Shown in pieces: positions 8,821 through 18,265 of a DNA stretch of 55,967 nucleotides. Position 1 is the stretch's first letter. The number at the start of each line of letters is the position of its first letter. Location: positions 1 to 55,967 of the forward strand of contig JAPOQA010000060.1 of NCBI GenBank assembly GCA_026710945.1. Direction: 5' to 3'. The notes beneath the pieces were generated by a model. The model was not told where the DNA came from. It did no database searches and worked only from the letters and a program-made list of their open reading frames with translations. The translations under genes and the position numbers were made by a program. Source of the DNA: Chloroflexota bacterium (GTDB lineage Bacteria; Chloroflexota; UBA11872; VXOZ01).

Positions 8821-8857
8821 TTGACTCCTTAGTCGGCTTATTGCTATACTCTATAGC
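8821..8857 (+). promoter_or_regulatory. Promoter with overlapping operator for the CBASS operon
   Basis: TTGACT at 8821-8826 and TATACT at 8845-8850 with an 18-bp spacer make a good sigma-70 promoter. A perfect inverted repeat, GCTATA-ctc-TATAGC (8843-8857), covers the -10 box and would let a repressor block initiation. The gap 8542-9001 holds no convincing gene; a 41-codon frame from 8871 is not supported. Confidence 0.5.
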
Positions 8858-9001
8858 AGACATAGCATATATGCAGCCCAATCCCTCCCGTCTGAAGAGC
8901 GGGGCGATTGGCGACTTCTATGTACTGGGGATCTCTAGAAGAGCCGCGCATACGGCCATCCAGCGCTTCATAGATTGCGGAGACCGTGCAAGGTAAGGAT
9001 C

Positions 9002-9967
9002 ATGACACGACAACACGTTGACCATGGCGATATCGCGAGGTTCGCCCAGGACAGGGTGAACCTGCCAAGAGACAAGGCAAGTGAGTATCGTGCCCAGGCT
9101 CGCCGCCTCCGGGAGAAGCTCGACGGATACCTGAGCGAGAATCCCGACTTCACTCTCAAGAAGATGCTGTTGTCGGGTAGCCTTGCGAAAGGGACAGCAC
9201 TGCGCTCCCTGAACGATATCGACCTAGCATGTTACATCAGCGGGGCTGACACTCCCAACGATGTGGCCGAATTGCTTGAATACCTAGCCGAGCGTCTCCG
9301 AAAAGCCTTCCCGAACTTCAGCCCGGACCAGGTACATCCCCAGACCTACAGCGTCACCGTCTCATTCCGAGGCACAGGGCTCGATGTTGACGTGGTCCCC
9401 ATCCTCTACGATGGGGATCCGCAATGGTACGGAAGGCTTGTCAGCCAAGACGACGGCTCGTTCCTAGAGACCAGCATCCCGCTTCACCTCGAATTCATAG
9501 ACAAGCGCAAGAAGGCGCAGGAACAGCATTTCGCGCAGGTCGTACGCTTGGTGAAGTTCTGGGCAGGTAGGCTGAAAGATGAGTCGCCTGGCTTTCGATT
9601 CAAGTCCTTCATGATAGAGATGATCCTTTCACACCTTTGTGACAAGGGGCTCGACCTTTCCGACTACCCTGAGGCGCTTCAGCACTTCTTCACGTACGTT
9701 GCCCGCACCGATATGCGAGAGAAGGTGTTCTTCACTGACTACTACCAATTATCAGCGGTTGGACAATTCTCCGGTCCGGTGCAGATCATCGACCCTGTAA
9801 ACGAGAAGAACAACGTTGCCGCTCTGTACACCGACGCGGAGGCTGACGCGATAGTAGAGACCGCCCTTGACGCGGGCGATGCAATAGACGCGGCGCTTGC
9901 CGCACCGACCAAGCAAGAGACTGTCTACTACTGGCGAAGGGTGTTTGGCTCTTCGTTTCAAGTCTGA
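9002..9967 (+). CDS. CBASS cyclic oligonucleotide synthase (CD-NTase)
   Basis: A protein of 321 residues from ATG 9002 (AAGGTAAGG upstream). The nucleotidyltransferase core is plain: LLSGSLAKGTALRSLNDIDL at about residues 56-75 gives the GS and D-x-D metal ligands. LDVDVVPIL near 127 gives the third acidic residue, and KFWAGRL and FKSFMIEMILSHL belong to the helical second domain. CD-NTases sense phage infection and make cyclic di- or trinucleotides that activate an effector. It is followed at 8 nt by a HORMA gene and a TRIP13-like ATPase, which places it in type III CBASS. I cannot assign the nucleotide product or the clade. Confidence 0.88.
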   Translation: MTRQHVDHGDIARFAQDRVNLPRDKASEYRAQARRLREKLDGYLSENPDFTLKKMLLSGSLAKGTALRSLNDIDLACYISGADTPNDVAELLEYLAERLRKAFPNFSPDQVHPQTYSVTVSFRGTGLDVDVVPILYDGDPQWYGRLVSQDDGSFLETSIPLHLEFIDKRKKAQEQHFAQVVRLVKFWAGRLKDESPGFRFKSFMIEMILSHLCDKGLDLSDYPEALQHFFTYVARTDMREKVFFTDYYQLSAVGQFSGPVQIIDPVNEKNNVAALYTDAEADAIVETALDAGDAIDAALAAPTKQETVYYWRRVFGSSFQV

Positions 9968-9975
9968 GGAGGAGA

Positions 9976-10488
9976 ATGACTTACAGCTACTCGGTCACTG
10001 AAGCGTTCACTCGCACCCATGCTAAGCACATGGCGGCGAAGGTCGCCACCGACCTCAAGCGAATGCAGAGGTTCTACGGCGAGCCGTCTGACGACCGGAT
10101 TACCGCCTATGAGGCGGAGGCCATAGAGTTCCTCAAGGAAGGATTCCTAGGCTCTGTTACTTATGGCTTCCGCCGCAATGGCATCTTGATCGCGCCGACT
10201 TTGCGTTACACGGCCCGGGACCTCGCCGGTGCATCCACCGTTGACGATGACCCTGGACGAATTCGCCCCGGTGAGGATATCAGCGGAGCGTCCTTCTACA
10301 GCTACTTGATGTCCAGTCCTGCATGGGACCGACTGACAGAGCAGGAGAAAGAGGCATTCAGCAGCTGTCTTCCCTTCCAGAGGACTGGTGCGCCGGAACC
10401 TGGAATCAACGGCTCCTGGAGCGGAGACCTGATTTACTCCGCAGGAGGCCGTGCACTTGACCGTGCCAGCTTGAGGAGCTATAGGTGA
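9976..10488 (+). CDS. Bacterial HORMA domain protein (CBASS regulator)
   Basis: A protein of 170 residues with GAGGAGGAG immediately upstream of the ATG. The start YSVTEAFTRTHAKHMAAKV, then DLKRMQRFYGEPSDDRI, GASFYSYLMSSPAWDRLT and LPFQRTGAPEP match the bacterial HORMA-1 family. In type III CBASS the HORMA protein closes around a peptide, binds the CD-NTase and switches on second-messenger synthesis. Its stop overlaps the start of the ATPase gene (GTGA), so stoichiometry is probably coupled. No second HORMA gene is present, unlike operons with two paralogues. Confidence 0.85.
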   Translation: MTYSYSVTEAFTRTHAKHMAAKVATDLKRMQRFYGEPSDDRITAYEAEAIEFLKEGFLGSVTYGFRRNGILIAPTLRYTARDLAGASTVDDDPGRIRPGEDISGASFYSYLMSSPAWDRLTEQEKEAFSSCLPFQRTGAPEPGINGSWSGDLIYSAGGRALDRASLRSYR

Positions 10489-11423
10489 CAACGCAGTCGA
10501 CCACCGACGACCTGTTTGACAGCCCCATCACCTACCCAGACGTCGGAGCGCGAGAGCGTCTGTACCGCCTCGTTGGGGTGGACGACCACAAGACCCGCTT
10601 GGCTAAGATGCTCGGACTGCTCATCAACCCATCAGGTCTCAATGCCTGGGTGAGCAAGCACCATCCCGAAGCCAGCGGAGTGCTCGACACGGTATTGAGA
10701 AGGCCGCCTCTCGTCGTGCTGGCTGGCGACGTTGGATCTGGGAAATCTGAGCTCGCGGAGACCATCGGCGATGATGTGGCCCGTCGGGAGGGCGTGAGCA
10801 TCGTACTTTTCCCGATGAGTCTCTCCACACGTGGACAAGGACGCGTTGGCGAGATGACCCAGTTACTGTCCGCTGCCTTCGACCACACTCTGAGGGAAGC
10901 TCGAAGGTTCAAGGATGTCAACGGGGCCTCACGAGGAGCTGTCGTTCTCCTGGTAGACGAAGCCGATGCTATCGCCCAATCACGTGAGGCGGCACAGATG
11001 CATCATGAAGACCGGGCCGGTGTGAATGCCTTTATCCGTGGGGTAGACCGCCTTGCCAACAGCAAGCTTCCGGCTGCCGTGATCATGTGCACAAACCGGC
11101 TCGGTGCTTTGGATCCGGCAGTACAGCGCCGTGCAGCAGACATCCTCACATTCACTCGACCAGACAGGGGGCAACGCTCGGCCATACTAGCGCCGCACTT
11201 ACACCAGTTGGGGTTTTCGCAGACGCAGCTCGCAGCTGTGGTCGATGCCACCGGGCCACACCAGCATGGGGACTACGGCTTTACATTCTCAGATCTCACC
11301 CAGAGGCTTCTACCCGCAATTGTGCTCGATGCGTATCCCGACGGCCCAGTAAACGCGGACAGTGCTCTGAAGATCACCCAAGCAATGACTCCTACAGCGC
11401 CCTTCCGGGATGGTGCATCGTGA
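10485..11423 (+). CDS. TRIP13/Pch2-like AAA+ ATPase (CBASS regulator)
   Basis: A protein of 312 residues from GTG 10485. Walker A is AGDVGSGKSE (about residues 79-88), Walker B VVLLVDEAD (about 154-162), with sensor-1 MCTNRLGALDPAVQRRA and a C-terminal lid domain. The HORMA-TRIP13 pairing is the hallmark of type III CBASS: the ATPase opens the HORMA protein and turns the CD-NTase off in the absence of phage. Both ends overlap neighbours by 4 nt, indicating tight translational coupling in the order synthase, HORMA, ATPase, effector. Confidence 0.88.
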   Translation: MTTQSTTDDLFDSPITYPDVGARERLYRLVGVDDHKTRLAKMLGLLINPSGLNAWVSKHHPEASGVLDTVLRRPPLVVLAGDVGSGKSELAETIGDDVARREGVSIVLFPMSLSTRGQGRVGEMTQLLSAAFDHTLREARRFKDVNGASRGAVVLLVDEADAIAQSREAAQMHHEDRAGVNAFIRGVDRLANSKLPAAVIMCTNRLGALDPAVQRRAADILTFTRPDRGQRSAILAPHLHQLGFSQTQLAAVVDATGPHQHGDYGFTFSDLTQRLLPAIVLDAYPDGPVNADSALKITQAMTPTAPFRDGAS

Positions 11424-12145
11424 GCGAGTGGTCGCTGGAACAGCTCCTCGCTGGACTGCATGACGACATCCAGCGACGCCTGGAGACCGCTCGGCGGAGT
11501 TTCGCGCACCCTGGCACCAAGGGAGATGCCAGCGAGAACGTGTGGCTGGACCTTCTCAGCACGTATCTGCCTCAGCGCTACCAAGCCGCCAAGGCTCATG
11601 TGGTGGATAGCAGAGGAGTATTCAGCGACCAGATTGACGTGGTCGTATACGACCGTCAGTACTCACCCTTCATCTTCCGGTACGAAGAGCAGACCATCAT
11701 CCCTGCTGAAAGTGTGTACGCAGTGTTCGAGGCCAAGCAGACGCTCAATGCGGCGCATGTAGAGTACGCACGCGAGAAGGTGGCTAGCGTGCGCCGACTT
11801 CACCGGACCAGCCTGCCCATTCCCCATGCAGGAGGAACCTATCTACCCAAGGCACTCATTCCCATATGTGGTGGTCTGTTGACTCTTGAGAGCGATTGGA
11901 AGCCAGCCCTTGGCGAGCCTTTGCTCACAGCGCTTGGCGACGGCATGGGCGATGATCATCTGGACCTCGGTTGTGTTGCCGCCCATGGGTACTTCAGGTT
12001 TGACGAAGGCAGCGAGGCATACGAGAAGCACTCAGGCGGCAAGCCTGCGACCGCTTTCCTGCTCACGCTAATCTCGCAGCTTCAGTTTAGCGGCACAGTG
12101 CCAATGATCGATGTCCATGCGTACGCCCAGTGGCTCTCTAACTGA
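11420..12145 (+). CDS. DUF6602 protein, candidate PD-(D/E)XK nuclease effector of CBASS
   Basis: A protein of 241 residues from GTG 11420, overlapping the ATPase stop by 4 nt. The DUF6602 core is clear: GDASENVWLDLLSTYLPQRY, then FSDQIDVVVYDRQYSPFIF and ESVYAVFEAKQTL. The Asp of QIDVVVYD and the E-A-K of FEAK form a PD-(D/E)XK-like metal site. The C-terminal half has CVAAHGYF and FLLTLISQLQFSGTVPMID. As the last gene of the four-gene CBASS operon it occupies the effector position normally filled by NucC, Cap4 or a membrane protein. Nuclease activity triggered by cyclic nucleotide is inference. Confidence 0.75.
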   Translation: MSEWSLEQLLAGLHDDIQRRLETARRSFAHPGTKGDASENVWLDLLSTYLPQRYQAAKAHVVDSRGVFSDQIDVVVYDRQYSPFIFRYEEQTIIPAESVYAVFEAKQTLNAAHVEYAREKVASVRRLHRTSLPIPHAGGTYLPKALIPICGGLLTLESDWKPALGEPLLTALGDGMGDDHLDLGCVAAHGYFRFDEGSEAYEKHSGGKPATAFLLTLISQLQFSGTVPMIDVHAYAQWLSN

Positions 12146-12161
12146 CTAGGAAACACCGTTT

Positions 12162-13999
<1,838 letters not shown>

Positions 14000-14003
<4 letters not shown>

Positions 14004-14254
14004 ACGAAGCGTGGACGTGGCGTCCCTTAGGCGAGGTGACGATCCGAGGATCGAACTGGAATCCTCGCGCTGATCCACGGCCTGTAATTCGTTACGTGGA
14101 CGTGTCAGCGGTTTCACGCGATAAACTCAGAGTAGTCTTCGATGTGGAGCCGCTGCTGGGCGTGACGGCGCTGGAATCCGTCGGGATAGAGGTTGACCCA
14201 ATGAATCAACAGTTGAAAAGGCTGCCCGCTGTGCGGCTCAAGGGGCTCTCTTAA
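14000..14254 (+). pseudogene. Truncated HsdS-like fragment
   Basis: An 84-codon frame starting at an ATGA overlap with hsdM, exactly where an hsdS gene should begin. Its first 45 residues (WTWRPLGEVTIRG, IRYVDVSAVSRDKL) look like the start of a target-recognition domain. After that the similarity stops and the frame closes at a TAA. A complete HsdS follows 17 nt later, so this is best read as the stump of an earlier specificity subunit replaced by recombination. It could also be a small real protein; I consider that less likely. Confidence 0.55.
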
Positions 14255-14271
14255 ATGATTGAGGACATTCA

Positions 14272-15555
14272 GTGGTCTCGGAGAACTGGACAATAAAGTC
14301 TTTTGCCGAGATAGCCCGCTATTCGGCAGGACGGACACCTGCCCGCGCCACACCAGAGTACTGGATGGCAGCGGACGATAGTGTCCCATGGGTTGCAATT
14401 TCCGATATGACTGAGTTCGGCTTAGTCTCGCAGACAAAGGAACGCATCTCAGGAACAGCGTTTGACGAGATATTCGGAAACAAGGCAGTTCCAGCCGGCA
14501 CCTTGCTGATGAGTTTCAAGCTAACGATAGGACGAATAGCCACGCTTGGGGTAGATGCCTGCCACAACGAAGCCATCATTGCCATCTACCCTCACGAGGG
14601 AGTAAACCAGAGTTATTTGGGCTACTTTCTCTCACAGGTGGATTACGACGCCCTACAAGATAGGCAAGTCAAAGGGAACACTCTCAATCGCAACAAGATT
14701 GACCGTATTCAAGTCTTGCTGCCACCGCAAAGTGAGCAGGTTAGAATCGCTGAGTTCCTGGACCACGTTCGACGTTCCATCGACTTGCAGGACCAGAGTC
14801 TTGCCACGGCCCAGGCCCTCAAACGTGCCGCCATGCACACCCTCTTCACCCGCGGCCTGCGCGGCGAGCCGCAGAAGGAAACCGAGATCGGGCCGGTGCC
14901 GGAGAGTTGGGAGCCTGTTGCCGTCAACTCCGTCGCCGTTGTGAAGGGCGGGAAGCGAATGCCCAAGGGGGTTGCGCTAACCAGCGAGAACACAGGCCAG
15001 CCCTACATTCGTGTAACGGATTTCAGGGACCATAGAGTAGATGCTGGCCAAGTGCTATTTGTACCGGATGGTTACAAGTCCGTGATTGCTCGATATACCA
15101 TATCCAGTAGGGATGTCTACATATCGATTGCCGGTACTATTGGGCTGGTAGGCCAGATTTCCGAGAGCCTAGATGGTGCTAACTTGACCGAAAACGCTGC
15201 CAAAGTCTCCGTAACAGATGAGCGGGTTACGCCACGCTTCTTGATGTATGCGCTTGCTTCGGATACATGCCAAACACAGATCGCGCAGTCTACAGCTACG
15301 AATGCCCAGCCGAAGCTAGCACTGGTACGGATAGAACAACTGCAGTTGCCAATACCTCCCAAATTGGACGAGCAGCGCGAGGTCGTTGCCATCCTAGATG
15401 CTATCGATCACAAGATAGATCTTCACCGCCGGAAGCGCGCCATGCTGGAGGAGCTGTTCAAGGCTCTGCTGCACAAGCTGATGACGGGGGGAATCAGGGC
15501 CGCCGATCTTGATTTATCGGCTATGGTGGAGTCGACGGATTTTTCACAGGAGTAA
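14272..15555 (+). CDS. hsdS: Type I restriction-modification specificity subunit
   Basis: A protein of 427 residues from GTG 14272. Two target-recognition domains are visible: WTIKSFAEIARYSAGRTPAR, and later SWEPVAVNSVAVVKGGKRMP. Each is followed by the central and C-terminal coiled-coil spacers (LPPQSEQVRIAEFLDHVRRS; LDEQREVVAILDAIDHKIDL). The phrase LKRAAMHTLFTRGLRGE between them is typical. HsdS sets the bipartite DNA sequence recognised by the methyltransferase and nuclease. Specificity cannot be read from sequence alone. The TIR gene starts one base after its stop. Confidence 0.92.
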   Translation: MVSENWTIKSFAEIARYSAGRTPARATPEYWMAADDSVPWVAISDMTEFGLVSQTKERISGTAFDEIFGNKAVPAGTLLMSFKLTIGRIATLGVDACHNEAIIAIYPHEGVNQSYLGYFLSQVDYDALQDRQVKGNTLNRNKIDRIQVLLPPQSEQVRIAEFLDHVRRSIDLQDQSLATAQALKRAAMHTLFTRGLRGEPQKETEIGPVPESWEPVAVNSVAVVKGGKRMPKGVALTSENTGQPYIRVTDFRDHRVDAGQVLFVPDGYKSVIARYTISSRDVYISIAGTIGLVGQISESLDGANLTENAAKVSVTDERVTPRFLMYALASDTCQTQIAQSTATNAQPKLALVRIEQLQLPIPPKLDEQREVVAILDAIDHKIDLHRRKRAMLEELFKALLHKLMTGGIRAADLDLSAMVESTDFSQE

Positions 15556-15556
15556 T

Positions 15557-16732
15557 GTGATCATAGGAACCAACTCGCAACCTCCCTTTATGCTCTATGT
15601 CGTCTGGCATCCGAATTACGCTCTCGGTGAGAAGGTCGCAGGGCTGTTTCACGACCACTACGGCGCTCACCGGTATAGAAACGTGGCCGGTGGGGCCAGT
15701 GTGCGCGTTATTTTTCGGAATGCTGCTGCGCCCGGCTCTCAGACTCCCCTGCCAATTGACTGGGATAGCACCGGCACAACTGCGGTAGTTGTTTTGATTG
15801 ATCACTCGCTTACAAATGATCCCGCATGGGTTCAGTATGTTCATGACCTTGCGGGAGAAGCCGCCGATAGAGGCCTTAACACCCGCGTGTTTCCGGTTGA
15901 GATGGAAGCGGGTGCGCTTGAAATAGGACTTGAGGAGCAAGCGCTGCGCTGGGACCATTGGGCAGGCACCAATGAAGAACGAGAACAGCGGCTCCTCAGA
16001 GATCTCACGCACGAGTTCAATAGGATGCTGAGACATCACTTAGTTCGGCTTCAGCATCCCGATGCCAAAGAGAGCCTTGAACGCTACTTGAAGAAAGTCA
16101 ACGTCTTCCTCAGTCATTCTAAACACGATGACTACGGAGAGCGGATTGCAGGCAAGATTCGAGATTGGCTCCACAACAACAGCGCGTTGTCGAGCTTCTT
16201 GGACATTTATGACATTCCAGCAGGCACGCCATTTTCGTCGGTTATTGACCATTCCATACAAGACGGAGTGATTATAGTAATCTACACCGACTCCTACTCG
16301 TCGCGCGAGTGGTGCCGCCGTGAAGTGATAACAACAAAACGGGCGAACACGCCCATGCTGGTAGTTGACTGCCTGCAAACGGTTGACGAGCGAGCGTTCC
16401 CCTACTTGGGAAACGTGCCGTTTATTCGGATGGATACCATTTGCATGGATCGAATTGACCAAGTAGTGGGACTCTTACTCGATGAAGTATTCAAGGACTT
16501 TCTATGGCGATGCAGTGTCGAGCGCCTGCGCAAGCGTTACCCACAGATCCTGTTCATAGCGCGTTCGCCAGAGTTGATGTCACTGGTCAACCTGCCGGCC
16601 CGCGCCGACGAAACTGACCAGTATATCGTCTATCCTGATCCGCCTTTGGGTCAAGCGGAGGCACAGTTGTTCGCTGATATTGCCCACGACGTACATGTGC
16701 AAAGTCTGAGACAGTGGTTAGCGGAGGAGTGA
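15557..16732 (+). CDS. TIR-domain protein 1 (C-terminal TIR, novel N-terminal domain)
   Basis: A protein of 391 residues from GTG 15557, with ACAGGAG upstream. Residues about 181-330 form a TIR domain: VNVFLSHSKHDDYGERIAGK, FLDIYDIPAGTPF, IVIYTDSYSSREWCRREV. Glu256 in WCRRE sits at the NADase catalytic position. Residues 1-150 (MLYVVWHPNYALGEKVAGLF...TTAVVVLIDHSL) look like a second, divergent TIR/SEFIR-type alpha/beta domain. A C-terminal region of about 60 residues is unassigned. It lies in the type I RM operon between hsdS and hsdR and starts a three-gene cassette with SLOG and TIR2. A role as NAD-consuming sensor or effector is inferred. Confidence 0.8.
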   Translation: MIIGTNSQPPFMLYVVWHPNYALGEKVAGLFHDHYGAHRYRNVAGGASVRVIFRNAAAPGSQTPLPIDWDSTGTTAVVVLIDHSLTNDPAWVQYVHDLAGEAADRGLNTRVFPVEMEAGALEIGLEEQALRWDHWAGTNEEREQRLLRDLTHEFNRMLRHHLVRLQHPDAKESLERYLKKVNVFLSHSKHDDYGERIAGKIRDWLHNNSALSSFLDIYDIPAGTPFSSVIDHSIQDGVIIVIYTDSYSSREWCRREVITTKRANTPMLVVDCLQTVDERAFPYLGNVPFIRMDTICMDRIDQVVGLLLDEVFKDFLWRCSVERLRKRYPQILFIARSPELMSLVNLPARADETDQYIVYPDPPLGQAEAQLFADIAHDVHVQSLRQWLAEE

Positions 16733-16734
16733 AA

Positions 16735-17586
16735 ATGGCAACAAAGGAATCCCAGAAGCTCAAGGTCATTGCTATCTCAACGTCAGAGAGTCCCGACATG
16801 GCGGTGTTTGGGTTAAGTGATGGACACTTGCGAGATGCCACGGCAGAGATCGCTACGTACCTCCTTGCCTTTGGCGCGGACTTGGCATACGGTGGCGACC
16901 TGCGCCAACATGGCTTTACGGAACTGCTTTTCGATTTGGTTCTGCGCTACCGCCGAGATGGCGACGGGATCAGGAAGCCTAGGGTAACTAGCTATCTGGC
17001 GTGGCCCGTTCATATTCTAATGACGGTCGTTAAGCTGAGTGAAATCGAAGAGGAACTCCAAGGGACCGCCCTCCTTGCTCTCATCGACAGAGATGGCAAG
17101 CGATTGACACTGCAAGAGCGTAAAGTGCTTCCTTGCCATGAGCCCGATGATGAAGAGTGGGCAGAGGGCCTAACAACGATGCGCAGGATCATGCACGATG
17201 AAACAGATGCGCGCATCCTACTCGGCGGGCGTGTGGAAAGCTATAAGGGGAATATGCCCGGCATTGCGGAAGAAGCCCTGCTGTCTTTAGATTCTGGTCA
17301 ACCGATCTTCCTGATCGGCGGCTTCGGCGGTTGCACAAGAGACATTGCGGAGACACTCGGCCTCGTCGATGCTTGGGCCGGCTCCCGTCCGGCCTGGCCT
17401 GGCCGTCAGCGTTTCGAATGCTACGGACCGGACAATCTCCACAACGGTCTTTCTGCCAAAGAGAACCGTGTACTTGCACACACGCCGCACATCGATCAAG
17501 CCGTGACTCTGGTTATGCAAGGGCTTCATCGGCTGCGTAGAGGCGCACACAATGGCTCTTGTGAGAGAGGGGATGGACGTGCATAA
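16735..17586 (+). CDS. SLOG-superfamily protein associated with TIR genes
   Basis: A protein of 283 residues with GGAGGAG before ATG 16735, 2 nt after the TIR1 stop. The Rossmann-like start KVIAISTSESPDMAVFGLSD and the segment LLAFGADLAYGGDLRQHGFT are typical of SLOG nucleotide-binding proteins. Later pieces are ARILLGGRVESYKGNMPGI, with a glycine-rich loop, and PIFLIGGFGGCTRDIAE. SLOG domains bind NAD- or nucleotide-derived ligands; in Thoeris the ThsA SLOG domain senses the TIR product. Here no SIR2, transmembrane or caspase effector is fused. The protein may therefore be a stand-alone sensor acting on the flanking TIR proteins. Confidence 0.75.
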   Translation: MATKESQKLKVIAISTSESPDMAVFGLSDGHLRDATAEIATYLLAFGADLAYGGDLRQHGFTELLFDLVLRYRRDGDGIRKPRVTSYLAWPVHILMTVVKLSEIEEELQGTALLALIDRDGKRLTLQERKVLPCHEPDDEEWAEGLTTMRRIMHDETDARILLGGRVESYKGNMPGIAEEALLSLDSGQPIFLIGGFGGCTRDIAETLGLVDAWAGSRPAWPGRQRFECYGPDNLHNGLSAKENRVLAHTPHIDQAVTLVMQGLHRLRRGAHNGSCERGDGRA

Positions 17587-18178
17587 AGTGTTTATCAGTT
17601 ATCACCATGATAATGACCAGTGGTACAAAGAGGAATTGGTAAGATCTGGGGAGCAAAACCGAATCTTCATGAATGAGTCGGTCGATATCGGCGATATCCC
17701 TGACCACCTTAGCGATCAACAGATTCGCAAGATTATCAGGGATGAACGTCTGAGACTATCCACGGTCACCATTGTCCTAGTTGGAACTGAAACAAGACGC
17801 AGGAAGCACGTGGACTGGGAAATCTATTCAAGTATGTACGATGGGGCTGTTAACAAGAAATCGGGGATTTTGGTTATTATGCTGCCACCGACAGACTATG
17901 GTTCCCTTCACGTGTCACATGGACTGCCCGAGAAGGCCTTGTATCCGGACATAACGTCATGGACATCAATCCACTCAAGAGCTGAATACGAACGTCGATA
18001 TCCCTACATGCCGGACAGGCTCATTGATAATTTAGTTAAGCCGGAGGCAAAGATATCTGTCACGTCATGGAACAGAATCAATCCCACGAGTCTGAGGTTT
18101 CTGGTTGAAGCAGCGTTTCAGAATCGGAACCACTGCGAGTATGACTTGAGCCGATCTATGAGACGAGTCAACTCGTGA
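17552..18178 (+). CDS. TIR-like protein 2 (DUF1863/ThsB type)
   Basis: A protein of 208 residues overlapping the SLOG gene by 35 nt; ATG 17573 after GAGAGAGG is an alternative start. The N-terminus HKVFISYHHDNDQWYKEELV and the later DWEIYSSMYDG, with SGILVIMLPPTDYG, match the DUF1863/MTH538 TIR-like family that includes Thoeris ThsB. ThsB proteins sense phage and make a cyclic ADP-ribose isomer. The tail (YEYDLSRSMRR-like) is basic. Together with TIR1 and SLOG it forms a TIR-SLOG-TIR cassette co-directional with hsdS, with overlapping reading frames indicating one transcript. Confidence 0.8.
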   Translation: MALVREGMDVHKVFISYHHDNDQWYKEELVRSGEQNRIFMNESVDIGDIPDHLSDQQIRKIIRDERLRLSTVTIVLVGTETRRRKHVDWEIYSSMYDGAVNKKSGILVIMLPPTDYGSLHVSHGLPEKALYPDITSWTSIHSRAEYERRYPYMPDRLIDNLVKPEAKISVTSWNRINPTSLRFLVEAAFQNRNHCEYDLSRSMRRVNS

Positions 18179-18265
18179 CGTCGCGTCACTACTTGGCCTC
18201 TAACTACCGAGCCGATTGTGACAGTACGGCGCATCAGTGACACGAATGAGAGACAGAATGCGCCT

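Noticed and set aside
8669-8996. Two overlapping short ORFs between the antitoxin and CBASS genes
   Set aside because: No ribosome binding site, no recognisable family, and they overlap the likely CBASS promoter.
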